A stretch of DNA of 64,000 nucleotides from Costus lasius (GCA_027563935.2 CM050447.1:19174001-19238000), one strand, 5' to 3'; numbered from the stretch's first letter, positions 22,188-34,725 are shown. The notes: generated from the letters alone by a model not told the origin. Numbers and translations are program-made.

Positions 22188-23140
22188 TTAATTCATCAAG
22201 CAACTCAAAACTTTACCACGTAGCCAATCTGGAGCTGAGAAGAAGAGTTGTGTTTTTTCTTTGTTTGTACCCAATAAAATATATGCCTTTATCAAAGTCT
22301 CTTCAGGAAGATTGAGCTTATTTAGCTCCTCAAATATTTCAATTTTTGTGTACTCTTTTTCCACCAATTGTGCAGGATTGACAGCATTTACCAAGACATT
22401 AGTATTCTTTTCCATAGAGCTCATCAACATTTGAATGCTCTCATTTGTAACTTTCACTACAGTATCATCATATTTTCTTTTACCACTTCTTGACGATGTT
22501 GCAGTAGTGTTATTGCCTTGGCTTTGTGGGATAGAGGATGGACTTGCTACATCTTCAATATTATCATCTCGTTGCACATCAAATGCCATATCATCATTGC
22601 CTTCTTCATGAACAGGAGTGTTCAAGTGCATGTCGATATCTCTGGGAGTTCCAGCCATGTTTCCAATTGCACGATCCTTTGAAAACAACTCCTCTAGTTT
22701 GTCATAATTATTAACAGGAGTGTTTCTCCATTTTCTCATTGAAGGATTGGCCTGTAAAATATTAACCATAATTAGTACATACATAACAATCACCATACAA
22801 CAGACTATTATAAAGCAAGACATACCGCAATTAGTTCGTCCCACACATTGTTGTCGGCTTCAAACATTTTGGACAATGAACTCCATGCTATACCACTCTT
22901 GTTTTTGAACAACTCGTGGCATTGGTTAAAATTGACTTTCAAAGTCTTGATTCTATTCTTTAGATGCTCTTTCGTTAATGGTAAACCACAGCTCTCAGCA
23001 CATATCACTAGCATGTTCTTATATGCGGTTGAGGTAAAGGTACCATCAACCCTAAATCCTTTATTTTGTTGGTCTAGCATTGAATCAATGAAGACATTAT
23101 CCATGTCTTCAGTCCATTTGATGTGATCTCTTTTACCCAT
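22188..23140 (-). CDS. Myb/SANT-like accessory protein of the PIF/Harbinger element
   Basis: Two exons, 23140-22826 and 22751-22188, joined in phase through a GT-AG intron, give 292 residues. The N-terminus (KWTEDMDNVFIDSMLDQQ) is a Myb/SANT-like domain of the kind in ORF1 proteins of PIF/Pong elements, which bind DNA and bring the nuclease to the element ends and the nucleus. A Ser/Thr-rich stretch with basic SGKRKYDD, a possible nuclear signal, follows near the middle. The C-terminal third has charged helices (EIFEELNKLNLPEETL), common in plant proteins with this N-terminus. It lies 195 bp from the nuclease gene on the same strand. Confidence 0.85.
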
Positions 23141-23334
23141 CTTATAGGGAAATAAAAAGATTTGTTAGCACAAATGAAAAGTTCAGTACAACAAATCTAT
23201 GATATGAAAAGTTCAAAACAAAACTACAAGTCTAATACAACAATGATAAGAACTGTTTAGTACAACAAGTCTATGATATGAAAAGTTCAAAACAAAACAA
23301 CAAGTCTAATACAACAATGACAAATACAAGAACC

Positions 23335-24674
23335 TTACAGGACATAATCATTCCACATTGCATATGCCATAGTATCTCTAATAAGAACACCTTTCCTTGA
23401 TTCTTCGTCTTGCCTCTCCACTACAGATGCATCATTGCTCGCCATGTTTGATAATTCCTCATCAACTTCGGCAATCATATTAGCATCAGGATCAACACCC
23501 ATTAGGTAGTTATGTAAAATGCAACAGGCTGTAATAATTTGGACATGTGTACGTATTGGGAAATGTGGTTCTGTTCCACTTGCAATAATAGAAAATCTCT
23601 TCTTTAGTACACCAAAACATCTTTCGATGACAACTCGAGCAGCTGCGTGTCGATGATTGTATAATTCCTTCGCATTTCGAGGAGCATTTCTGGAATACTC
23701 TTTCAGGTGATATCGTACTCCCCTATAAGGTGTCATAAGCCAACTTTTGATACCAAAACCGGCATCACCCAAATAGTATTTCCCTATAAATGCGAAGTAT
23801 GAAATATTAGAATTAATGGTCTTCTAAGTAGTTAAGTACGTAATAAGTTTACCTTCTATAATTTTTAAGTTATCAGCTCTACTGATCGCATCTTTTATTA
23901 TTCGAGAATCTGATGCCGTCCCTTCCCACCCAGCTAGGATATATGTGAACTTCATGTCGAATGAACAGGCTGCCAAAATATTTGTAGTTGGCCAGTCCTT
24001 TCTTCCCCGATACCTAGGTACATCGCTAGACGGTACCTTAACTCGAACATGTGTACCATCGATTGCACCTAGACAATCCTGCATATATTATATAATGCTA
24101 ACAATAAGTATAATTTTTATGCTATTTTGTAGAAATTACTAATGCTCGAACATACCTTAAAATAAGGATAAAGTCGGCTGCTATTGTATATCTCAGGAGG
24201 AACTGTTGAGCCATCAGGTTGTGAGATAAATTGCTCATGCAAGCTAATGATAGCTCGCAAAACCTCATGAATGTGATAGCTAATGGTTCTAGTACCACGA
24301 CGAAAGAAAAAACATATTTCTCTGTATTTCACATTGTGAGAAACTAAATACAAGAATGTGAACACTTTTTCCTCTATTGTACACAGCTTTGTATCTCTCA
24401 ACCCACGCCTCCCTTTTAGTAACTGACACAAATGCTTAAAAGCATGTACTCTCATTCTTATCATGTTATAACATTGTTCATCTGAACTAGTCAAGTTTTT
24501 TAATATTTCTATTCGAATGTCATGCTTAACTTCATCACTAACTCGTAATGGTTTTTCAACCCAAGTTTGTTGTAGTCTATCCATCATCTCTTCTATAAGA
24601 ATCCATGCAGCTATGCATGTGTATTGACAATTAAGAAAATGAATAGCTAGGATCATATTCTTGCTCGGAGCCAT
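23335..24674 (-). CDS. HARBI1-like DDE transposase of the PIF/Harbinger element
   Basis: Three exons, 24674-24156, 24078-23853 and 23783-23335, with GT-AG introns in phase, give 397 residues. The catalytic residues are visible as GAIDGTHV (first Asp), TASDSRI (second Asp) and VIERCFGVLKKRF (Glu). The N-terminal region (CTIEEKVFTFLYLVSHN...YREICFFFRRGTRTIS) is the helix-turn-helix part usual in these enzymes. The start is the ATG at 24674; an acceptor-like site a few bases upstream suggests a 5' UTR intron. No stop or shift breaks the frame, so the protein may be active. It would cut and rejoin DNA at T(A/T)A sites with its Myb-like partner. Confidence 0.88.
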
Positions 24675-25021
24675 AAGAACACCTATAAATAGAAAACCAA
24701 ATTGTATCAACGTAAAAGAATCTGAATTAAATTGTGTGTCATGTGTATCAAATTGTATCAAATGAATAGCTAGGATCATGTAAATCGTTTGTGGTATACA
24801 TCTGTTTTGATGTATTACCAAAAAGACAGAACAGACTTGTTCTTCTTTTCAGTTACATGCCCACGGGGAAACAAAAACAGGATATACCAATCAGAGATGC
24901 AAGCAAGAAATTGCAACAACTTTTGTTAAAAGAATGCTACACAATCATGATGAAGGATATGGAAAACAAGATATAGTCTCTAAACTCCAATTGTGAAATG
25001 ATATCACCAATAACCTTCGCT

Positions 25022-25120
25022 CGTAATATGCTTTTTGTGAAATGCTACACAACTTTTCCAATTGTGAAATGCTACACCAATTGTGAAATGATACACAACT
25101 TTTCGTAATATGCTTTTTGT
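25022..25120. repeat. Subterminal tandem repeats in the PIF/Harbinger element
   Basis: Units CGTAATATGCTTTTTGTG and CCAATTGTGAAATG(C/A)TACAC recur two or three times in 100 bp. They are AT-rich and non-coding. Confidence 0.6.
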
Positions 25121-25404
25121 GGAGTAGTAAAGGAACTAACCTTCGATCGAGGAGCGACGTCGAGGTCGGAACACAGATGCGAGGTCGGAAGGCAGCGACG
25201 TCGTGGAGTAGTAAAAGAACAAAATCAGGTCACCGTCTCGTTCCCTTCCTGCAGCGACGTCGAGGTCGGAAGGCAGATGCGACGTCGAGGAGCGAAGGAC
25301 GTCGAGGAGCGAAGGCGAGGCAGATGCGACGTCGAGGATTTTTCCGCCTCAATCGAACCCTAAAACCCCGAAAAAAATTCGGCCAGAGGCAGATGCGACG
25401 CGGA

Positions 25405-25590
25405 GCGGGCGAGAGGGGCGACGGCGAGGTCGGAAGGGCGAGAGGGGCGACGGCGAGGTCGGAAGGGCGAGAGGGGCGACGGCGAGGTCGGAAGGGCGAG
25501 AGGGGCGAAGGCGATGTCGGAAGGGCGAGAGGGGCGACGTCGAGGTCGGAAGGGCGAGAGAGGCGAAGTCGAGGTCGGAAGAAGAGAGCG
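25405..25590. repeat. 29-bp GC-rich minisatellite near the right transposon end
   Basis: About six head-to-tail copies of a 29-bp unit starting GGCGAGAGGGGCGACGGCG, the last ones diverged. It is CpG-dense next to otherwise AT-rich transposon DNA. The open frames across it are low-complexity Arg/Gly and not taken as genes. Confidence 0.8.
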
Positions 25591-25828
25591 AGAGTCGGCT
25601 TCGAGTTCGCGGCGTAAGCGAGAGAGCGAGAGTCGAATGGGCGAGCGGGCGAGAGGCGCGGACGGAAATGGAGTTTCCGTCAAAATAAGAGGGAACCGTT
25701 TTGGAGGGAAAGGAAAGGAAATCCTTTCCTTTCTCCCCTTAATTCCCTTCACTGAAACCAAAGAATTGGAGGGAAAGAAATCCAATTCTTTCCTTTCTCC
25801 CCCCATTTCCGTCGACTGAAACAGGCCG

Positions 25829-28265
25829 TAAGTGTAAAGAATTAAGTCACACGAGTTCGGTACTGTGGCAGCAATATAAAGTATTAACTATACCCATTAC
25901 TTTTTATTTGTCATTGTTCTTTTAAAAGCAAAGCGGGCGAGTATTTTTGCCCTAGTGCCCATTTTAAATCTACCGTGTAAGGTATATGAAACCGTAGTTT
26001 CTCAATATAATAATTAAAATGATAATTCTTATATTTATTTACAGGGGAGTCTCTTTCTCTCGTGACACTGACACTGTTGTTTGGCATGGTCTGTGAATTG
26101 TGACCGCTTCTTTTTCTGACTAGCGAACTTTTCCCAGAAAAAAGGTCGTTGCACAACCATTTACCAAACACAAGTCAGAAACTGTGACATTGCTTGTTCA
26201 TTAATGCATTGTAGAATCAAGATCACATAGTAGTTATACAGGGATATTTTAGGCCACCAAAACATAGAGAAGTTAACATCAGAGAAAAGAAAAGAAGAAG
26301 GCAGCTCAGAACAGGGAAAGACAATACACAGTATATATGTAGAAAATAATTTTAAGAGGCCACCTTATTATTAACTTCAAGATGATCATAAATGTAAATT
26401 TGAGTCCAATGAGAAAGCGAATGTCAATTTAAAGTATGGTTTTTTCAAGAATTGGAGCAAATTAACTAGCAAGTAAATTAACTCTTCATTTGATTCTTAA
26501 TATTTTGAGAAATTGTTCACCTAATTATCATATGATGTTCAACTTAATCTCTATGTAGGCTATCTAAGAAATTTAGGAAAAATCACAAATGACCATCATC
26601 ATTTATGCATCAACACAGTTTGTAGGTATAACTTGTGCACTGATTTTTTATTTTATCCTAAATTAATCCAATTTGAAATTCTGAGCCTATCTTTCATTGT
26701 TTTTGAGGAAAATATCACTGTCAATGATCAAGCTACCAATAGGAGAATACAAAAGGTGGTAGTAGTTGTGACTTCACATCAGACCACAAGGCTGAGAGGA
26801 AATTTCTGCCAACCTTAGAATAATGCCATAAGTTTTGGCCGCACTAACCTCCATTTGTGACCGACAAATGCTTCCAAGTAATGTCTTGCTTACTCGTCCA
26901 ATCATCTTTCCGAGAAGAGTGCAGGTGCAAGTCCTCTTCATCAGCTGAGGTGCTTCGCACTTGCAGCCTCAGTAAGAAAAAAGAAAAAAAAAAATAAAGA
27001 GAGGTTGTTTTCCACCTACTCAAAAGCATCACACTTGACAATTTTAGAAAGAAACAATAAGATAAATTGGCTTGGCTACTTTGGTCACAATAGTTCCCCC
27101 AGGCCATCAAGTCATGAACTTAATGCTCCATGTTTTGACAAGGCGGGGAAAATCCATCGCGGTGGAAGAATGCAAAATGGCCAATCAGAGCTGCGTGTTC
27201 ACCAGATAATATTGTTGAGAATACATGACAGTTGGCATTTTCTCAAAATGATCGACCTTGAAGCGTTAGGAGTAGTGTCAGGTGAATGCTCATTCAATTG
27301 GAAAGGACATCTGTTAGCTTTGAATGCTCAATACATACATTTATGATTCTAACACTTTTCTAATGCAAGGTTTTTAAAATAAGCTTCGTACTAAGCTTAT
27401 CACTTGGTAAATAGTAAATAGTGTATAGTCTCATGCCAAACTTGTTGCCTGATACATATCAATGAAAGTTGTGACACATAAACCAAGTAGCGGACCACAT
27501 ATTAAAACTTTGCTATAATGAACAACCCTCCAGAGCAACTCAAACTAAATTTAGCACATAAATATTAAACGGCAGAGTGATCCACAGGGTCGAAGTTTAA
27601 TTAGAAAAATAGTAAATTGGTTGACAAGATTAGTAATAATCACAAAATAGCAACAGAAAATAAGAACAAAATAGAAAATAAACAAATGACAAGTTCCAAA
27701 GTCATAATCTATGCTCTGGTACTACAGTAAGATTAGTTATCCGATTAGGTGATTTTTTAATCCAAAAATATAATTGGGAAAAGACTGTAATGCAACAAAC
27801 AGTGATGGTGAGAGGCAATCAAATCCTATGAATGTTTGGTGCAATCTCCGTTGTCATTATTTCTAGACTCACGTATTAAGCTTGTAAGCGGCCCAGCTCT
27901 TAATTTGCATGCATAATGCAACTTCGTAGAATAATAGTTATTTCGGTCGTGTAACATGAATCAAGCTGTACTTGCTTCCATATCGAACTCACAAATAACA
28001 ATGTAAACGTGTATGATCGTCAACAACAAAAACAAATCTTACATGCCTTTCAACAAGTGCTCAGATTGTTCACATTCTTCATGAATTTCGTGAGAATTTG
28101 ACCTCGTTTAGGCACATTGGATGTAGAGGTTGCTATCTTCAATCTAGACTTCATCGCATGCTCAAATTACTAATCATTTTTGCTTACCCTCAGACACAAG
28201 CAATGTGTGATCGTAATGAGATCAACTGAGGAGGAAAGTACCTAAAATTTGTTCTCCTGTTCAGC
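25829..28265. other. Convergent intergenic region between AAE3-like and GT90 genes
   Basis: It starts with the right TAA target duplication and the displaced original 3' flank of the AAE3-like gene. No conserved coding frame, RNA gene or transposon ends were seen. The right end is the 3' flank of the GT90 gene. Confidence 0.45.
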
Positions 28266-31200
28266 TCAAGAGTTATGCTGCAGCATCTCCACTTTCTTGA
28301 TGGCATCAGCTCTCTTATCATTTATCTCTTGGAGCTCTCCTGGAGCAAAGGGTGGAGGTAATGTGCATGGTTCTGCATCGTGAGTTGATTTCTCCATTGA
28401 CTCCAACATGATCTTCTTGACATTGCCTTGGGTTGGGCAGGCCATAGAATCCAAGCAGATCTCTGTGGCTTTCTCTGGTACAGTGGGCTTGTACCTCAAG
28501 AGCTTCGCATATTCATTCAGCACATGCAGCATGTAATCATAGACATAATTCATCTTCACTTCCTCTTCAAAGAATTTGCTGCCTGCCTCTCCCATAGCTT
28601 GTGCCTGTTATGGCTTGGTGGTAATAATTAGGATCAATCAAGCTATTATACAAACAATACAGCATGTTATTTTGCATATAAGATGATATTCAAAATGTTA
28701 ATGAATAAATAAATAATTACGGATGCTATACCTTTTCAGGGTGCTGATTTCCCCAATCAACAGCAAACTTGATGGCCCTGCACATGTTTTTCTCAGGAAT
28801 AGGCCAGTAATGATATCCTGGCACGAGGCCTCTTTGGAAGAACTCATACCAGGGAGTGTTCACAAACAACGTGGGTGAGTTGCATGCCATTATATACTTC
28901 TGGCTCACTGACCACGCAAAACCATCAACATAAATCCTATACCTGAGCATCAACAACTGTCCCCACATTAAGATATCTAGTTTAGTGTTCGTATCTCATG
29001 AGAAAACACAAGTGTTACTTGCCTATGGTGGCATTGCTTAGCGAGATTTGAGCTCTGATGCCATTGCTTTGCCTCACGACTCCAATCCTGTGGAGCAATG
29101 ACATCGATACCGTATCAAAAGGTGACACACAAGTAGTTTAGTAAGAAATTTTAGCCCACTAGAAACAATTTGTTCTATGCATGCCTCCTGAACTTTCCTC
29201 CATATGAAACATTTTTTCATGTCAATTTAATTTAGGGATAGCCCGTTCGAAAATGGAATGAGAAGCATTTCCAAGAGAGAGGCAAATATTACAATTGAGA
29301 CATATGTATGTCTCTACCAAGACCAAGAGGGATGCACATGATAGCTTCGTAAGCAAAAAGGAATGTAACCAGAACGGTGAGATCCATTGTATTCATGGAT
29401 CAACAGAATTCGTGTGATGCAACCTAAGTACTCAGAATTTAGCAGGCCAGTCAGATCTCCAAAGATATCCTCAAGTTACTGAATAGGGCAGAACAAGATA
29501 GACGCATTTCTTCTAAACAATTATGTTCACATAGATGTAGATCAAAATGTGCCTTACTAATTTTTTTATGGTTCCTCAAAGAAAAAGTGTTCTATTCCTT
29601 CCTATTTATTTGTGCTAAGCAGCCATGAAACAGGAGTAAGGCTAACTCAACTGCACCTAACCTGTGCATAGATCCGAGCATTCCATTCCTGTCCATTGGT
29701 GGCATTGCACTGCAAAAGATCGCGCCTGTTGTCACCCATTGTAGGATTGCCTTTCCAGAAGGCATATGGTTCTCTATCAACCCACTTGATCTCTTCATTT
29801 CCTTGCTTCATCTCCTTCATCAATGGCACCCAAGGCTTTATGCTGGTCTCAGGCCTTCCAACAACCATCACAACCAGTTAGCCCAAAAACAAATCTAAAA
29901 TGGCTCAAATATCAATCGACTAAACAAGAAATTTGAATCACTAGAAACATTGTTTGAAAATATTACCAACCCCAGAAGGACCAATCTGGAAAGAGGATAT
30001 CTGATGTCTGATCGTCCTTGCAATAGTGGAAAACTGGCGGCAATGTTGAAGGGCTATACCCTGCAGATCTAACTGATGGCTGGTCCACGCAGTTGAACAT
30101 AAGATCAAGGTCAGGGACAAGACCTGGGTATCGATTAATGAGCTGGAGGATGCCCCAGAGCGTGAACACATTCCTTGTCATAGAATGCCCAAAGTATTCC
30201 TCAACATAAACTCGACCATCCAACACCACCAAGCGGAAGGTTGCTAATCTTTTAGCACTCTCTACCAACTCCTTAGTTATTCCGTCAGACTTCCAAGGAC
30301 GCAAGTCTTCATGAATCCACCGGAAGTATTCGGGACATGTAGGGGATTGTTGTGCAGTGATGAGGGAGAGAGTAGAGGCCAAATTGGAATATCTATGGCA
30401 GACTGGTGTATTCTGGCTTGGGCAGGTTAGTGTAATTGGTCTTGCTTGTATCTTGGTGGGCTGTGTTGTAGTGCTAGGAATTTCTTCTTTTAAGGGCAAT
30501 GTTGTAGTGCTAGGGATTTCTTCTTTTAAGGGCTGTGTGGTATTATTTGGAAATGGTTGTTCTTCGGAGGGCTGTGTAGTGCTACTAGGAATCAATTGTG
30601 ATTTGGAGGGTTGTGCTTTAAGATATTGTTGATCGGCTACTTGTCCACTCAAACTGAAGCTCTGGGGCGGTAAAACAAAAAATGAATATAAAAAGTTCAA
30701 AGTTTTTCATAGCTGCATATTACGACTTGTGGAAACAGTTATTGAATGGCAAGTAAATCGAATAAGACAAGTACCTTAGCACACAAAGGGTAGTTTTTTC
30801 ATTATATTGAATCAAAAGAAGCTAAAAAGTTAAAATATCATCCCTGGAAGCTAAAAAAGTTAAAATATCATCCCTAGAAGCTCAAAAAGTTAGAATATCA
30901 ACCCTGGAAGCTAAAAAAGTTTGAAACCCAGATCTACAATCACTCGGAGATCTCTATCATCGTCATGCAGCCTGACAACTCTTGTCCTCAATTGAGACTC
31001 TATTTGATTTTTGTGTGTGATCTAAGGCTCTTATAACGCTATGAGTGATAATATAATTTCATTATATTGAAAACAAGTCATGTAATAACATATTACTGTC
31101 ATCTAAGTAATAAGATATCGTGATTTGACATAACCTTGCATTAGTATTTCTTTGTAGTTTAATCTTTTTTTCCTTGGTATTTAGATTGAAAGCAAGTCAT

Positions 31201-33125
31201 AAAATATATTATAATTATGTTTCTTCAATCTCAAATAGACTAATTAACAACTGAAATTGAATATCTCATTTAATTATTTGAGCACAACCATACATTTATA
31301 GTCTTACTCGAATAATAGGCCCAAGATATCAACATTCCTATTATATAGGATGGACAAATCATACTTTGATCATTCATATTTCTCTCTGTGATTCATGACA
31401 TACCCAATATAGTCTTTATGGTTAGCCAGATAGAGTGATATTTGACTATATCACAGTATATTATTATCATCCAATTCCACAATAATACTTGATTTTGGAT
31501 ATTTTAAACAAAATTATATTATTATAATAGAGACATTATTGTAATCATTTGTATTACCAAAATATGAAGTAAATATAATAAAGATAATATTTTTTATTAA
31601 AATATAAATATAATAATAATAAAATATATATTAAAATTGACATTTTGAGTTTGGTTTGGCTTCTATTCAAACTTTAGTTTGGTTTAAAAAGTTTTAAATA
31701 ATTTTGATTTTTGGTTCAACACTAAAGTTTTGGGATAAATCAAATAAAACAAAATTTTAATAATTATTTTTTAATTATATATAAGTAATTATATTATAAT
31801 TACGTATTTTATTTAAAAGGTAATAAAATAATAATATAAAATATTTTAAGATATATTCAATTTAAATCAAAATAAACATGAGAATTTTGGTCAATTCCAG
31901 TGCAAATTTTGGAATTTTTGGTTCTGTTTTGATTTATTTTTTTGTAGAAACCAAATTGGTTTCGTTTGGGTTGAACTGATTGGATAGACCTAATTATACA
32001 CACATGTTTTGTGTAATACATCATATGTATATGTTCATCAAGGATCAGCTCTAATATATTATTACTGTCTTCCTTTAGTTCATTGAGTCGGACTTCTTTT
32101 TTCTTTTTTCTTGAACTTGAAGGAATGTATAATGAACAAGAGTATGTTATCTGTCACCGGCAAGGCGACAACCACATTTATCCTTACTGTCATCACTTTC
32201 AAAAGAACTAGGAATCAGAGGTACATCTGAGCCCAGGTATCACCCATCATAAGCATGTTTGGTGCTAGCATTTTTGCTGGCAAGATGATCAATAAATCCA
32301 ATATAAACATGAACAAACTAAGTTGTTGGAGGGTTTGCTCACTTCAGTCTACGACAGTACATAGTAGAAATTGACAGAATTGGGGCAAAGAAATGTTAAT
32401 AGATCATTTACTAGAAATTCAAAATGCAGTAAATATATATTTAACCAAGCAAAATCATATGGTACTCGCCATTTCAAATCAGTGGAGTTGCCATTTCTAT
32501 ACAAGGTTTATTTGTTTCACTTAAAAGGAAAAAAAACCTATTCAGAGAAAACGCTACCTCGATAAACCTAATTCTCATGCTTCGAACAAGAAATTGATAT
32601 TAAAGGGAATATAAGATTTGCTTTTAATCGGAAAAGAGGATAAAAAACACCAAGTTCTCCTACAAGAGAATGATACTGCATAAATGGAATTACAGTGCAG
32701 AAATTCAAATAAATAGGGCGCTCGCTGAAATCCAAAATGTCTTTGCATCTTTTTGAATAGATTATGAGGCTGAACCACATAGATTCAACGTTTTCGAAAA
32801 TTGCAATGCAAGAGACAATTCTCATTCGCCGGATCGTAAAATTGCTAGTTTGCAGCAGAGAACACAAACTCTTCAAAAGTACAAAAGAAGAGGGAAAATA
32901 AAAATAATTTAGAGCTAGAAAGCGATCATAGATTAAGATCCGGCGGAGACTCACCTTGCCGTTAGAGAGGAGGAAGACGAGAACAAAAAGGGCAACCAAG
33001 ACGGCGACGACCGCCCTAATCGAGGAGTGCTTCGGGGCCGGATTGCTCCTCCCTTTGCCCTCCAACGAGGCGGATCTCCCTTCAGATCCGCTCCAAAGCT
33101 TCCCCAAGCGCGCTCTCATCCCCAT
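28266..33125 (-). CDS. GT90 (CAP10/rumi-like) O-glucosyltransferase family protein
   Basis: Six exons on the minus strand, 33125-32955, 30661-29967, 29854-29662, 29087-29023, 28942-28732 and 28604-28266, all in phase, encode 557 residues. Residues about 36-54 (AVVAVLVALFVLVFLL) form a signal anchor, so this is a type II membrane protein, probably Golgi or ER. A Pro/Ser/Thr-rich stem carries PLKEEIPSTTT twice. The lumenal part has GT90 features: CPEYFRWIHEDLRPW, FRLVVLDGRVYVEEY, PDLDLMFNCVDQP, EPYAFWKGNP, RRDLLQCN and YVDGFAWSVSQKY. Family members move glucose or xylose to protein or glycan acceptors; the plant substrate is not evident here. Intron 4 is GC-AG (AG|GCAAGT). Intron 1 is 2.3 kb and AT-rich. 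The ATG at 33125 is chosen; the in-frame ATG at 33119 is an alternative. Confidence 0.9.
30818..30926. repeat. 30-bp tandem repeat in GT90 intron 1
   Basis: Four head-to-tail copies of GAAGCTAAAAAGTTAAAATA-type units start at 30818, 30847, 30877 and 30907, the last partial. They lie about 150 bp upstream of the exon 2 acceptor in transcription sense. Confidence 0.8.
30927..32954. other. Most of GT90 intron 1
   Basis: AT-rich, no coding frames of note. Around 31630-31990 TTTGGTTT-type runs resemble decayed retroelement DNA, but no ends or domains can be defined. Confidence 0.4.
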
Positions 33126-33194
33126 TTTCACCGCAGCTGGATCTGACAGCAGCAGCCGAGGAAGAAAGAAGACGAAGAAGGGAGGCGAGGCACA

Positions 33195-33205
33195 ATTTTT
33201 ATACC
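33195..33205 (-). promoter_or_regulatory. GT90 TATA box
   Basis: GGTATAAAAATTG on the minus strand lies about 75 bp before the start codon. A minus-strand CCAAT (in GGCCAATC, near 33321-33328) lies about 120 bp further upstream. Transcription would start near 33170, giving a short 5' UTR. Confidence 0.55.
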
Positions 33206-33660
33206 ATCATTGCAGAGGAGAGAAGTCGGCAATAAGAATCCGAATCGCATCTCTCTCCACCAGCGCTGCTCCAAGGAAGCAGCTCTCTACCTCTTGAAAG
33301 TCAACGCCGCCGCCCTCCCGATTGGCCAACGAGTGGACCGTTCAGTATGTTCGGTAAGCCAACATTGTTTATCAAATAATGAGCATTTGGTGACACGTTG
33401 CTTTTCGATTGAAATTATTAGGAAAAACTTTGATTTTGCGCTATAACTATTACTCAATCGCAGTCTACACCATTAATTTTATTTTTTTAAAAAAAGAAAA
33501 TCTTACTTGCGTTATAAAATTATCAAAATTTATTTCATTTAGCGCCAATTGATTTTATCCGATCGATCCGATCAACTGAATTAGTCGGTATTTTTTTATA
33601 AATTAACAAATTAAATTTGTATGATTTTACAAATAAAAAATTGATCTCAAGCATTCTAGA
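33206..33660. other. GT90 upstream region
   Basis: No gene. GC-rich next to the GT90 start, then AT-rich after 33400. It ends with CTAGA, the left flank of retroelement G3. Confidence 0.45.
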
Positions 33661-34710
33661 TGTTAGGCCCATGGACTATCGGGCCACGCTAAAGCAGATT
33701 GAGCCAAGAGGTAGCCCAAGCCCATGCGATAATAGGGAAGGCGGAATCCAATTTAAGGGTAAAATCACCCGGTCAACGGGGGATTTTGACCCCAAATCGA
33801 AGAGCTCGGCCGCGTACGCTTCTTCCCCTCCGAACTCGTCAGACGCGAACGTCGACCAGGACAGGCGGCGCAAGGAGCTTGGCAAGCAACGAAGGGAGGT
33901 GACTTGGGACGCGGCTTCGGACGGAGTCTTCGGTGAAAGCTTCGGACGTGGCTGCCAGATTGGGGAGGAGACGCGGTCGGCGCAAAGTTTAGAGGCGGCG
34001 CCTCTTCTTTAAATCTGGCGACAGGAGACGGATCGAGCAGAGAGCAGGAGAGAGCCATTACCAGCCACCGAGAGTTTTTGTCGGGTGGATGTTTCCGGCG
34101 CTTAGGGGAGTGCCGACGAGAAGTACTGTGTGAGATCCGAGAGATTGTAAGCCCGACCGGTGGGTTGACGGCGAGGGAGGGCAAGAGGGGTCGACGGCGT
34201 GAGGAGAGGTTTGTGTAGTTGCTTAGAGGAATAAAACGAACTTCTTCGATTCGATCCCCATCCTCCCCTGTTTCTTTGTTTTAGATCCGGCGATGTGTTC
34301 TCGCCGTTCCCAGCGACAACGGTGGTCGTCGGGTGGTGGGCGTAGGCTGTGGAAAGGCAACGATATCTTTCCCTTCTTCGGCATCGCCTCTGGTGATGAC
34401 GACACTCGGTGGAAGGGCAACGCAGGCGGCGTCACAAGGGTGTTCAGACGAGATGAAGGAGACGAGTGCGTTACGGCGCTCGACTCGAGGAGTTCCGCTG
34501 AGACAACAAGGCGATTTCGGAGTTCGGCGCGGCGTGATTTTGTTGACTGTGGTCAAAATTGAGGTAATCTAATTTGGGGTTTCGATTTTCCGAATTAGGG
34601 TTAGGATTTTCTGACTCTTTTTTAAATTGGGGAGAAATCACACCCAGAAATCCTAGGGTTTCACGCTGGTCTAGAGGTCCGTTAGAGTACCTTTAAGCCA
34701 GGGCGTGACA
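33661..34710 (+). repeat. G3 5' LTR
   Basis: 1,050 bp, beginning TGTTAGGCCCATGG and ending AGGGCGTGACA, followed after two bases by the primer site. Its GC-rich frames are not genes. Confidence 0.8.
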
Positions 34711-34712
34711 AC

Positions 34713-34725
34713 TGGTATCAGAGCC
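34713..34725 (+). promoter_or_regulatory. G3 primer-binding site (initiator tRNA-Met)
   Basis: TGGTATCAGAGCC directly after the LTR, the same class as in K1 and G2. Confidence 0.8.

Larger units (their letters stand above)
21625..25828 (-). mobile_element. PIF/Harbinger transposon, apparently complete
   Basis: A 4,204-bp element with inverted ends CGGCCTGTTTCGGT / ACTGAAACAGGCCG and a TAA duplication on both sides (21622-21624 and 25829-25831). PIF/Harbinger elements target a three-base T(A/T)A site. Both genes expected of an autonomous member are present on the minus strand, a DDE nuclease and a Myb/SANT-like partner, neither with an in-frame stop. Degenerate subterminal copies of the end motif (GTTTCAGTGGAAGGAAAGG near 21729, and CACTGAAACC near 25750) may bind transposase. 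Confidence 0.92.

Noticed and set aside
25117..25617. 166-codon Arg/Gly-rich frame
   Set aside because: It crosses the 29-bp minisatellite; low complexity and no start context or domain.
26633..27346. Possible small genes between the two host genes
   Set aside because: Frames of 60-113 codons without conserved motifs or plausible splice partners.
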